Positions 16,538 through 23,511 of a DNA stretch of 37,921 bases are shown piece by piece (within the stretch, counting starts at the first letter, position 1; each line of letters starts with the position of its first letter). A program made the position numbers and the translations under genes. Origin of the DNA: AC-32 sp038237925. Its GTDB lineage: Bacteria; Actinomycetota; Thermoleophilia; Gaiellales; Gaiellaceae. Under the pieces are notes generated by a model. It saw only the letters and a program-made list of their open reading frames with translations. It had not been told where the DNA came from and did no database searches. Location: positions 1-37,921 of the forward strand of contig JBBRYF010000019.1 of assembly GCA_038237925.1 (NCBI GenBank), given 5' to 3'.

Positions 16538-16591
16538 CAAAAGAAACGGGGCCCCTTCCGGAGCCCCGTCAACATGTCGGTTCCGGAAAGG
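16538..16591 (-). terminator. csp terminator with a competing upstream pairing arm
   Basis: On the minus strand ACGGGGC (16569-16563) pairs with GCCCCGT (16552-16546), followed by TTTCTTTT. This is a good intrinsic terminator for the cold-shock gene. The loop contains TCCGGAAGGG, which can instead pair with CCCTTTCCGGAA just upstream (16591-16580) over about ten base pairs with one bulge. The two structures exclude each other. The gatC ribosome site follows the T-tract directly. The pairing is read from sequence; switching is inference. Confidence 0.65.
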
Positions 16592-16593
16592 GT

Positions 16594-16794
16594 CTAGCCG
16601 GGCTGCACGTTCGCCGCCTGCAGGCCTTTATCGCCCTGCACGACGTCGAACTCGACCGTCTGACCTTCGGTCAGCGACTTGTAGCCGTCCCCGGCGATCG
16701 CCGAGAAATGGACGAACACGTCTTCGCCGCCTTCGCGCTCGATGAAGCCGTAGCCCTTCTCGTTCGAGAACCACTTGACGGTGCCCTTGGGCAA
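16594..16794 (-). CDS. Cold-shock domain protein (CspA family)
   Basis: Single-domain RNA/DNA chaperone of 66 aa. RNP1 (KGYGFI) and RNP2 (VFVHF) are intact, and the sequence starts MPKGTVKWFSNEKGYG as expected. The start is TTG with AAGGGAG six to seven bases upstream. About 75 nt separate it from folD. Followed by the terminator described at 16538-16591. Confidence 0.96.
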   Translation of the reverse strand: MPKGTVKWFSNEKGYGFIEREGGEDVFVHFSAIAGDGYKSLTEGQTVEFDVVQGDKGLQAANVQPG

Positions 16795-16869
16795 GTCTTA
16801 CTCCCTTCGTACAACAAACAACGACGGCCCGGGCACCGAGCCGCCGACCTACTGTGAAGCGCGCGAACC

Positions 16870-17730
16870 TTAGCGCCGGGTTTCGGGAAACGCAAGGAGC
16901 CCCCGGCGATAGCGGGCAGCGCGAATGGTGTTCTGCAGCAGCATCGCGATCGTCATCGGCCCGACACCTCCCGGGACCGGGGTCAGAAAGGCCGCGCGCG
17001 AGATCGCGTCGGGGTCGACGTCGCCGACGAGGCCGCCCTCGACTCGGTTGATGCCGACGTCCACGACCGCGGAGCCGGACTTGACCATGTCGGCCGTGAC
17101 GACCTCCGGCAGGCCCGCGGCGACAACCAGCACGTCGGCGTCGAGCGTGTGCCGCTCGAGGTCGTCGGTGTGCGAGTGGCAGATCGTCACGGTCGCGTGC
17201 GCCTGCAGGAGGAGATGCGCCACGGGCTTGCCGACGATCGTGCTCCGGCCGACGACCACCGCGCGGGCGCCGTCCAGCGGAATCCGGTACTCGGCCAGCA
17301 ACGCCATGATCCCGAGCGGCGTAGCAGGCACGTGTGCGGGCCGGCCGAGGTAGAGCAGGCCCGCGTTGAGCGGGTTGAAGCCGTCGACGTCCTTGACCGG
17401 ATCGACCGCGCCGATGACGCGCGCCTCGTCGATGTGGTCGGGCAGCGGGAGTTGCACGAGGATCCCGTCGATCGCGTCGTCGGCGTTTAGCTCCGCGACG
17501 ATCGCCAGCAGCTTGTCCTCCGTGATCTCGTGCGGGAGCTTGCGATCGACGGAGGCGAACTCGGCCTCGGCCGCCGCCCGATGCTTCAGCCGAAGGTAGA
17601 CAGTCGACGCCTCGTCTTCGCCCACCTGAACCGTCGCCAGCCCGAGCCCGCCGAGCCCGCGCACCTCCTCGGCCACCTCGGCGCGGATCCGCTCGGCGAG
17701 CGGCCGCCCTTCCATCATCGTCGCCGTCAC
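16870..17730 (-). CDS. folD: Bifunctional methylenetetrahydrofolate dehydrogenase/cyclohydrolase
   Basis: One-carbon enzyme of 286 aa that converts 5,10-methylene-THF to 10-formyl-THF with NADP. It has Tyr45 and Lys49 (YLRLK) of the active site, DGILVQLPLPDHID, GRSTIVGKPVA and PVPGGVGPMTIAMLLQNT. The GTG start at 17730 gives TATMMEGRPLAERI, which aligns with typical FolD starts; it lies two bases after the stop of the ferritin-like gene, so they form one unit. Its product links functionally to the serine operon (serine feeds one-carbon units), though that operon is transcribed separately. Confidence 0.95.
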   Translation of the reverse strand: MTATMMEGRPLAERIRAEVAEEVRGLGGLGLATVQVGEDEASTVYLRLKHRAAAEAEFASVDRKLPHEITEDKLLAIVAELNADDAIDGILVQLPLPDHIDEARVIGAVDPVKDVDGFNPLNAGLLYLGRPAHVPATPLGIMALLAEYRIPLDGARAVVVGRSTIVGKPVAHLLLQAHATVTICHSHTDDLERHTLDADVLVVAAGLPEVVTADMVKSGSAVVDVGINRVEGGLVGDVDPDAISRAAFLTPVPGGVGPMTIAMLLQNTIRAARYRRGLLAFPETRR

Positions 17731-17732
17731 GT

Positions 17733-18578
17733 CTAATAGGGGAGCTGGACGTCGCTGACGTCGAGGCCGAGCGACTGCGCGAGGCGGACGCCGGTCTCGA
17801 TGTCTTCCTTCAGCTTCTCGATGTCGCGCGAGCGCATCGTGTTGCCGATGAACGCGCGCTCCTTCGGTCGCCAGAGCGCGTGCTCGGCGAAGATCGGCAG
17901 CAGCCTGTTGGCGGCGTCGACGAGGGCGCGCTTCGTCTTCTTGTCGGCCTTCTGCAGCAGCACCTTCTCGTAGGCCATCCCCGCGCCGTGGTGAATGCCG
18001 TCGTCGGTCGTCAGCCGGTTGCAGAGGTCCTCCAGGACGGTGCCGCGCGAGGCGCGGGCGATCAGCCGGAAGCGCGAGATGATCAGCCGCTCGTAGAAGA
18101 CCTGCATCTGGAAGACCTTCTCCTCGAGCGTGTCGGCCTCGAGGGTCATGTGTGCGAGCTCGTCGAGGTACGGGTCGCGCTCCGCGGTTCCGCCCACCTC
18201 GTCGATCAGCTTCAGCCACCCCTCGGTGTGGCGCGACTCGTCCTGCACCATCGTCGAGTAGTAGAGCTTCGCCTCGGGATCGGGCGCGATGTTCAGGAGC
18301 TGCGAAGCCATCTCGCAGGCGAGGATGTCCGCCTGGAGCTGCTGGGTGAGCACCGAGCGCCACATGTCCTTGCGGCGCCCCTGACGCTCCGGCGAGCCCT
18401 TGCCCTCGGGGATCGGCGGCAACTCGCCCCACGGCAGGTCGCGCACCTGCCACTCCTGCCGCTTGGCGAGCTCGTAGAAGCGCAGGACGCCGGCGAATGC
18501 CTCGCGTTCCTCGCGCTCCTGGTCGATCACCTGGTCGGTCGCCACTCCTTGCAGCTTAAGCTCCGAAGCCGTGGACAT
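17733..18578 (-). CDS. Ferritin-like diiron protein, function unknown
   Basis: A 281-aa, mainly helical soluble protein with the ligand pattern of the ferritin/R2-like diiron superfamily: Glu89 (ADILACEM), Glu114 and His117 (DESRH), Glu163 (FYERL), and Asp-Asp plus His196-His197 (DDGIHH). These give the two ExxH-type half sites of a carboxylate-bridged iron pair. Such proteins act as oxygenases, desaturases or R2-like oxidases; I cannot name a subfamily. Start ATG at 18578. Its start codon and that of the divergent HMG-CoA reductase share the palindrome CATG. Coupled to folD downstream. Confidence 0.75.
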   Translation of the reverse strand: MSTASELKLQGVATDQVIDQEREEREAFAGVLRFYELAKRQEWQVRDLPWGELPPIPEGKGSPERQGRRKDMWRSVLTQQLQADILACEMASQLLNIAPDPEAKLYYSTMVQDESRHTEGWLKLIDEVGGTAERDPYLDELAHMTLEADTLEEKVFQMQVFYERLIISRFRLIARASRGTVLEDLCNRLTTDDGIHHGAGMAYEKVLLQKADKKTKRALVDAANRLLPIFAEHALWRPKERAFIGNTMRSRDIEKLKEDIETGVRLAQSLGLDVSDVQLPY

Positions 18579-19779
18579 GCGCAAATGGCCCAGGAAGAAC
18601 GATCGCGAGTCGATCAAGGCCCGGCAGGAGGCGCTCGGCCTCGACGGCCCGGTCACGAGCGTCGACCTGGAGCCGTTCGTTCGGGCCCAGGAGATGCTCA
18701 CCGGCGCGGCCGTGATCCCGGTTTCGGTCGTGGGGCCGCTCGCGCTCGAGCTCGGCGAGTACGAGCTCCGCGAGCCGGACGGCGCTGTCGTCGAGACCGG
18801 CCGCACACGCGACTCGGTGCTCGTGCCGCTCGCGCACACCGAGGGCGGGCTCTCGGCGTCGCTCCATCGCGGTGCCCTGGCGGTCGCCGAGTCGGGCGGC
18901 TTCCGGACCTACGTGCTCGCCGACCGGATCACGCGTGCCTCGTGCTTCGTCTGCGGCTCGGCCGGCGAGGCGGTCCAGCTCTCGCGGTGGATCGAGGGCG
19001 AGCTGGACGCGATGCGGGCGTGGCTCGAGGAGCAGGACGACCCGTCGCTGTCGAAGTTCGCGCGGCTGCGAGAGGTCAAGACGCACGTCGTCGGGCCGAT
19101 GTGCCACGTGCTCTGGCGCTGGACGACCGGCGACGCGGTCGGCGCGAACATGATGACCCGCAACTCCTACGTCCTGAACATGGGCTACGTGATGGAGCGC
19201 GCCCCGGTGAAGCCGGAGCGCTCGATCCTCGAGGCGAACATGGGCGGCGACAAGAAGCCGTCGTTCGAGTACTTCCAGAGCGGGCACGGCAAGACCGTGC
19301 TCGCGGAGACGACGCTGACCGAGGACGCGGTACGACAGGTGCTGCGGACGAAGCTCGACGACCTCGCGGAGCTCGCCTGGGCCGGGACGCACGGGGCCGT
19401 GGCGTCAGGCATGCAGTCGGTTGCGTTCACGCCCGCGAGCGCGATCGCCGCCCTCTTCGCGGCCACCGGCCAGGACCTCGGCATGGTCGGCACCAGCTCG
19501 ATGGCGCACGGAGCCGCGCGCCGTGTCGAGGGCGGTTTGCAGGTCTCGATCCGCCTGCCCGGCCTCGAGGTCGCGACGATCGGCGGCGGGACGACGCTCC
19601 CGTACGCGCGACGCTGGCTCGAGGTGCTCGGCTGCGCCGGCGCCGGCGGCGTCTACCGCTTCGCGCAGATCGTCGCGGCAGCGACGCTCTCGCTCGAGAT
19701 CTCGGCCTCGGCCGCGATGGCGACGGCAGGCTCCGCCGAGTTCTTCCGCGCGCACCACGAGCGCGGCGGGCTTCGCTGA
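18577..19779 (+). CDS. Hydroxymethylglutaryl-CoA reductase, class I-like
   Basis: Converts HMG-CoA to mevalonate with NADPH. 400 aa from ATG 18577 (a GTG at 18571 adds two residues). Family motifs are VIPVSVVGPL, AHTEGGLSAS with catalytic Glu89, TGDAVGANMMT (compare DAMGMNM), MGGDKKPS with Lys226/227, ATGQD with Asp300, ATIGGGTTLPYARRWLEVLGCAG, and a C-terminal His (RAHHE, 393-394). These fit the class I (archaeal/eukaryotic) branch rather than the degradative class II. The enzyme implies a mevalonate route or related HMG metabolism, uncommon in Actinobacteria; no other pathway gene is present in the window. Confidence 0.88.
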   Translation: MRKWPRKNDRESIKARQEALGLDGPVTSVDLEPFVRAQEMLTGAAVIPVSVVGPLALELGEYELREPDGAVVETGRTRDSVLVPLAHTEGGLSASLHRGALAVAESGGFRTYVLADRITRASCFVCGSAGEAVQLSRWIEGELDAMRAWLEEQDDPSLSKFARLREVKTHVVGPMCHVLWRWTTGDAVGANMMTRNSYVLNMGYVMERAPVKPERSILEANMGGDKKPSFEYFQSGHGKTVLAETTLTEDAVRQVLRTKLDDLAELAWAGTHGAVASGMQSVAFTPASAIAALFAATGQDLGMVGTSSMAHGAARRVEGGLQVSIRLPGLEVATIGGGTTLPYARRWLEVLGCAGAGGVYRFAQIVAAATLSLEISASAAMATAGSAEFFRAHHERGGLR

Positions 19780-19864
19780 ACTGAGTGATCTCCCGCAGTG
19801 GCCGCGCCGCCGATATCTCTTTCTGACAAGCGACGTATCTGCGGCCAGGAACGAGGTGAGCGAA

Positions 19865-20143
19865 ATGCTTCGAATCTGGCTCATGGCGATGCTCGCGGCA
19901 GCCCTGCTCGTGGTCGTCCGCGACCACGACGTACTCCACCGTGCCGGCCTGATCGGCTACTGCACGTCCTCGCCCCGCCCGGCGGCAACCTCGGGTTCCT
20001 GGCGCGCGTGCGAGAAGGGCATGCTCGACGGCCGGCCCGATCTCTCGCGCCACTCCTGCAGCCGGCGCGGGCTGAGCGGCTCGGTGGAGTTCTGGCGCTG
20101 CCCCGCGCCCGTCGAGTCCGGTCCGGTGGCCAGCGCGAGGTAG
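19865..20143 (+). CDS. Small secreted or membrane-anchored four-Cys protein
   Basis: Unrecognised, 92 aa. An N-terminal hydrophobic segment (about 3-20, LRIWLMAMLAAALLVVV) is followed by an exported part with four Cys (GYC, RACEKG, HSCSRRG, FWRCP) spaced to allow two disulfides. ATG 19865 is preceded by GAGGTGA at good spacing; a GTG at 19856 is the alternative. Codon usage matches the neighbours. It lies between the HMG-CoA reductase gene and a GNAT gene, and its TAG stop overlaps the GNAT -10 box. Likely real but function unknown. Confidence 0.6.
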   Translation: MLRIWLMAMLAAALLVVVRDHDVLHRAGLIGYCTSSPRPAATSGSWRACEKGMLDGRPDLSRHSCSRRGLSGSVEFWRCPAPVESGPVASAR

Positions 20144-20146
20144 CGT
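20141..20146 (+). promoter_or_regulatory. -10 box for a leaderless GNAT gene
   Basis: TAGCGT lies eight bases before the GTG of the acetyltransferase gene and includes the stop codon of the preceding small gene. No Shine-Dalgarno precedes the GTG. Confidence 0.35.
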
Positions 20147-20154
20147 CCGCGGGC

Positions 20155-20907
20155 GTGCTGCGCGAAGTCGCCGAGTATCCGAACTCGTTCGGCCCACTCG
20201 GGCCGGACAGCGAGCGCCTCGACACCGGCCGTTACACGCTCTGCCTCGGCCCCGGCTCGACCTGGAACACGGTGCAACGGCAGCGGTTCCCGCTCGAGGA
20301 GCTCGACGAGGTGCTCGAAGAGGTGCGAGCCGCCCTGCGCGAGCGCGGGCGCACGTACACCCAGTGGGAGGTCGGCAGCTCTGCGCCGCTCGGGCTCGTC
20401 GACGCGCTGCTCGAGCGCGGCCTGACCCGCGACAAGGATCCCTATGCCGTCGCGCTCGTACTCAGGAGCGAGCCGCCGTCGTCGCGCCCTGGAATGACCG
20501 CTCGACAGATTGAGAGCCTCGAGGAATTCGAGGCCGCGATGGAGGTCCAGTGGAAGGCCTTCGGCAGCTCGCCCGAGGAAATCGCCGAAGCGCGCAGCCT
20601 CCTCCCGAAACTGTTCGACGAGGGCACGAACCTGCGGCACGCGGTCTGGCTGGACGGCGACCTCGTCTGCACCGGCGTCGCCTCTCCCACCGAGCACGGA
20701 CTCCTGCTCTACGGTGGCGCGACGGCAGAACGAGCCCGTGGCCGCGGCGCCTACCGAGCGCTGATTCGCGCCCGCTGGGACGACGCCGTCGCGCTCGGCA
20801 CGCCTGCGCTGATCACGCAGGGCGGCTCGATGTCGCGCCCGATCCTGGAGCGCCTCGGCTTCGAGCGCGTCGGCGAGGTGCACATGCTCGTCGACGATTT
20901 CGGCTAG
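20155..20907 (+). CDS. GNAT-family acetyltransferase, two-part
   Basis: A 250-aa protein. The C-terminal half (about 115-250) is a GNAT fold, with GGATAERARGRGAYRALIRARWDDAVALG as the acetyl-CoA-binding stretch (a variant of Q/RxxGxG/A) and SRPILERLGFERVGEVHML at the end. The N-terminal half (RLDTGRYTLCLGPGSTWNTVQ) may be a degenerate GNAT-like or substrate domain. GTG 20155 is chosen because coding similarity starts there; the frame is open further up only because it shadows other genes. Substrate unknown. Confidence 0.8.
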   Translation: MLREVAEYPNSFGPLGPDSERLDTGRYTLCLGPGSTWNTVQRQRFPLEELDEVLEEVRAALRERGRTYTQWEVGSSAPLGLVDALLERGLTRDKDPYAVALVLRSEPPSSRPGMTARQIESLEEFEAAMEVQWKAFGSSPEEIAEARSLLPKLFDEGTNLRHAVWLDGDLVCTGVASPTEHGLLLYGGATAERARGRGAYRALIRARWDDAVALGTPALITQGGSMSRPILERLGFERVGEVHMLVDDFG

Positions 20908-21431
20908 ACGCCGTCGAAGGCGCTCGGATAGACGACGCGCCCGGCGAGGGCCGGCTCGTATCCAGGAAGGCGCCTGACCATGAACGCTGCGTCGGGAATG
21001 CCTTCCCGCGGCGGCTGGAATCCGAGCGCGCTCGCCCGCTCGAAGCCAAAGCGCGGGTAGTACGCGGGCACGCCTTCGACCACGACCGCGGGTTCCCCCA
21101 TCGCCTCGGCCCGGCCGAGCACGTTCTCGATCAGGTCCGTGCCGACGCCGCTGCGCTGGCGGTCGGTGCGGACGGACATCGGGCTGAGCATCAGGATCCG
21201 CTCGCGCGTCCCGCCCTCGAGCCCGGCCCAGCTCAGCATCAGGTGCCCGACCACTCCCGACTCGTCCTCGGCTAGGAGAGCCAGCTCCGACAGGTAGTGC
21301 TGCGAGGCGCGGATCCGCTCGACGAGGGCGGCGACTTCGGGACCGTGCTTGGGACTGAAGGCATCGATCACGACCGCCGCGATGCCGGGGAAGTCCTCGG
21401 GCTGCTCCGCCCGGATGCGCCAACCACTCAA
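20904..21431 (-). CDS. GNAT-family N-acetyltransferase (YhbS-like)
   Basis: A 175-aa acetyltransferase with WRIRAEQPEDFPGIAAVVIDAF at the start, VVGHLMLSWAGLE, then LMLSPMSVRTDRQRSGVGTDLIENVLGRAE as the acetyl-CoA motif (RQRSGVG) and GVPAYYPRFGFERASALGF, typical of the YhbS group. Substrate unknown. The only plausible start is the TTG at 21431, two nucleotides beyond the 3' end of the tRNA-Cys gene on the same strand, so the gene is probably transcribed with the tRNA. Its 3' end overlaps that of the other GNAT gene by four bases. Confidence 0.88.
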   Translation of the reverse strand: MSGWRIRAEQPEDFPGIAAVVIDAFSPKHGPEVAALVERIRASQHYLSELALLAEDESGVVGHLMLSWAGLEGGTRERILMLSPMSVRTDRQRSGVGTDLIENVLGRAEAMGEPAVVVEGVPAYYPRFGFERASALGFQPPREGIPDAAFMVRRLPGYEPALAGRVVYPSAFDGV

Positions 21432-21433
21432 AG

Positions 21434-21504
21434 AGGCGCCGACCAGAATCGAACTGGTGTGCGAGGCTTTGCAGGCCTCTGCCTAACCACTCGGCCACGG
21501 CGCC
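21434..21504 (-). tRNA. tRNA-Cys(GCA)
   Basis: A full cloverleaf of 71 nt is readable on the minus strand: acceptor GGCGCC pairs with GGCGCC at the 3' end, D-arm GGCCGAGTGGTTAGGC, anticodon loop CTGCAAA in an AGGC/GCCT stem, and T-arm ACCAG/CTGGT around TTCGATT. The discriminator is U73, the CysRS identity base. CCA is not encoded. Confidence 0.97.
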
Positions 21505-21513
21505 GCGGCGCTC

Positions 21514-21519
21514 ATCGTA
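21514..21519 (-). promoter_or_regulatory. -10 box of the tRNA-Cys gene
   Basis: TACGAT lies nine bases before the tRNA 5' end on the minus strand. No good -35 hexamer is visible 17 bases upstream. The stretch 21520-21766 holds no recognisable gene. Confidence 0.4.
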
Positions 21520-21766
21520 GCGGGGTGGTTCCGGCCTCTTAGCGGCGGGTACCACCCGTCGGGTCGACGCGAACCGCTCGCAGCCGTGGTCGCGATGCGC
21601 GACGCCAACCTTGCCCCACCACCACTCCTTGCCGCCGAGCCGTCCGAACGCTGGGCGGCGGAGAGATCGCGGAAGTCCACCTGGTGCGCGTACTCCTGCT
21701 GGAGCCCGGGGAGCGCAGATTCCCGTTGTGCGGCTCACGCCCTCCCCGGTCCGGGGCGGCCGGGCG

Positions 21767-21988
21767 CTAGAAATCCCAGTCGTCGCCAGGATCGGCGACG
21801 TGCTCACCACGGCGGCGGCCGCGGGCGAGCCAGGCGAGGTACCCGCCGGCGATGACGGGCACAGACAGCAAGAGCCACGGGTCCGCCCAGGCGGTGGAGA
21901 GCCTGCGCGCGGCCGCAGTCGCGGCCGCGCTCCAACGAACCGCCCGCTGCTCACGGGCAGTAAGGCTCGTGTACAGGTCGTGGATCAT
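21767..21988 (-). CDS. Small membrane protein coupled to the Flp pilin
   Basis: A 73-aa protein: an Arg/Ala-rich helix (LYTSLTAREQRAVRWSAAATAAARRL), one membrane span (about 36-56, PWLLLSVPVIAGGYLAWLA), and a short tail ending DPGDDWDF. I do not recognise a family. ATG overlaps the stop of the pilin gene as ATGA, so it is made with the pilin and may help its assembly or localisation; that is inferred only from the coupling. Confidence 0.65.
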   Translation of the reverse strand: MIHDLYTSLTAREQRAVRWSAAATAAARRLSTAWADPWLLLSVPVIAGGYLAWLARGRRRGEHVADPGDDWDF

Positions 21989-22143
21989 CCGGGCAGGATG
22001 CCGGCGATACTCTGGAACGCGCTCCGGATGTTGTCCGAGAGCAAGGTCATCGATGCGAGGACGCCAAGCGTGACCACGGCGAGGATGACGCCGTACTCGG
22101 CCATCGTCTGGCCCTCCTCGCGACGTACGAAGAGCTTCAGCAC
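21985..22143 (-). CDS. Flp/Fap-type pilin
   Basis: Type IVb pilin precursor of 52 aa. A short basic leader (LKLFVRREEG) ends at the predicted prepilin cleavage Gly, followed by QTMAEYG with the required Glu at +5 and a hydrophobic helix VILAVVTLGVLASMTLL. The GTG at 22143 has GGAGGTG five bases upstream. Flp pilins form Tad-system adhesive fibres, exported by TadA/B/C after cleavage by TadV; none of those genes is in the window, so assembly must depend on a distant tad locus. Confidence 0.88.
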   Translation of the reverse strand: MLKLFVRREEGQTMAEYGVILAVVTLGVLASMTLLSDNIRSAFQSIAGILPG

Positions 22144-22342
22144 GAGTTCACCTCCCTTCGTGTAGTCGGGAGGTCGTCTCCAATGCGAATGACGTTCTCG
22201 GTGCTCGGCTCCACGCCGGGACTCCTCCGTTGGCGCAAACTCAGCGGGGCCGCACCGCCCTTTCTGTTGCAAGCAGTAATCGGCGCGACCGGGCGCGAAT
22301 CCTCATCCCTCGCGGGAGCGATTCGTCCGGCAAGAACAGAAA

Positions 22343-22385
22343 GAGCGGATGATGGGACTCGAACCCACGACCTTCTGCATGGCAA
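22343..22385 (-). repeat. Direct repeat copy 1: 3' half of tRNA-Gly(GCC), attachment scar
   Basis: On the minus strand this is exactly the 3' half of a tRNA-Gly: anticodon loop TTGCCAT (22385-22379), anticodon stem GCAGA, variable AGGTC, T-arm GTGGG/CCCAT around TTCGAGT, acceptor CATCCGC (22351-22345) and discriminator U (22344). No 5' half adjoins it on the right. It is identical over 43 bp to 24986-25028, and identity stops abruptly on both sides. This is the form of an att core made by a tRNA-targeting tyrosine integrase. Confidence 0.85.
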
Positions 22386-22406
22386 CGCGCGACGGTTAGA
22401 GGGCTC

Positions 22407-22880
22407 GTGCGCCGGTATTTCGAGTTGCAAGGCTATTTCGTGCGCACGAACGTGAAATACGAGTACCGCACACCCAAGGGAATGGGCTGGTCAGACATCG
22501 ACCTCTGCATCCTCCATCCGCTCACCGGCGACGCCGCCGCCGTCGAGGTGAAAGGTTGGCACATGGAATCGATCACGCCATCGTACTTTCGTGACTGGCC
22601 GAGCATCCTCTACTTCACGCGCGATGAGGCCAAGCGTGCCGTGGCAGATCTACTCGGACGAGAGGACTTCCGCAGCATCGTCACCGTCTCACGAGTCGGT
22701 CCACGTGGGAGTTGCGAAGTACTGGCAAAGGCCGCTGAAGCAAGAGTCGAGATCCTCGAATTCCGAACGGTTCTCGACTACTTGATCGAGCACGTCCCGC
22801 GAAACCGTGACGCCGGGAGCGAGAGCGAACATGTCATCCTGCGTCTCCGATGGTTTTCGTCGCCGTTAACACGAACGTGA
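22407..22880 (+). CDS. PD-(D/E)XK nuclease-like protein
   Basis: A 157-aa protein starting 21 bp inside the island edge. YFELQGYFVRTNVKYEYR is followed by GWSDIDLCILHPLTGDAAAVEVKGW, where Asp residues in SDIDL and the E-x-K of VEVKG form the core of a restriction-endonuclease-like fold. The rest predicts helices and a strand (VEILEFRTVLDYLIEHV). The GTG start leaves only two residues before the conserved region, so the N-terminus may have been clipped at the attachment site. Role unknown; such proteins process or repair DNA in mobile elements. Confidence 0.6.
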   Translation: MRRYFELQGYFVRTNVKYEYRTPKGMGWSDIDLCILHPLTGDAAAVEVKGWHMESITPSYFRDWPSILYFTRDEAKRAVADLLGREDFRSIVTVSRVGPRGSCEVLAKAAEARVEILEFRTVLDYLIEHVPRNRDAGSESEHVILRLRWFSSPLTRT

Positions 22881-23322
22881 AGTAGTAGGTCGCTCCGTCA
22901 GTGAAAAGCACGATCCTCCGGGTCTACAACTGCGTGATCCACGTGGTCTAAGTCGCCCGCCGGCCGGGGGTCGCGGTCAACCGAAGAAAGGTGTTGGATC
23001 AACCAGCGCGCCCCTCGCCGCTGCGGTTCACACGGGGAGACAGTGGACGGCTCCCCCTTCTCCCCCGAAGGTCCGCCTGAAGGAAGCCGCCCACCTGAGT
23101 AGATGCCGCCCAGGGGCGACGCTTGCGCTGCGGGGAGGACGTACGACACCGGCGCGAACCCGCTCCTCGCCGGAGCGGGTTCTCCCCCCGGACGGCCGCA
23201 GGTAAGCGCGTTCTCCGATCCATCGCGCGCCCCGGCTAAAGCTTCGTGTGTGTGGCCCGCGAACTGAGGATCCAGCAGAACGGGGAGAGAAAACCGCGGA
23301 CGAACTCGCGGGTTGAGTCGAT
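22881..23322. other. No gene recognised
   Basis: Open frames here are short, mutually overlapping and without family resemblance. The inverted arms AACCCGCTCC and GGAGCGGGTT at about 23157-23181 form one modest hairpin. The sequence looks visibly less constrained than the flanking chromosome. Confidence 0.5.
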
Positions 23323-23511
23323 TTGGTCGTGACGTGCCAAAGCCGGGGACAAAGAAAGCACGCGGTTACGGAGCTCGGCACCAGGTCTTGCGCCGGAACT
23401 GGGGGACAAGCGTCGAAGCCGGTCTTCGTTTCCTGCGCCGGCTGCGGCCGGCCGATCGTTCCGGGCAAACCCTGGGACCTCGGCCATGACGATGAGGACC
23501 GCGCGGTTTGA
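23323..23511 (+). pseudogene. HNH endonuclease remnant
   Basis: The frame ends with CAGCGRPIVPGKPWDLGHDDEDRAV and a stop. This is the front half of the HNH fold common in actinophage genes: the first zinc Cys pair CxxC, the PWDLGHD segment with the first His, then normally a further Cys pair. The stop codon falls before the second half, so the enzyme cannot be complete. The residues before about 23405 show no similarity and may not be coding. It supports a phage-like origin for the island. Confidence 0.55.

Noticed and set aside
22144..22342. Riboswitch (c-di-GMP type) in the Flp pilin leader
   Set aside because: No GEMM core or tetraloop-receptor pattern could be found on either strand.
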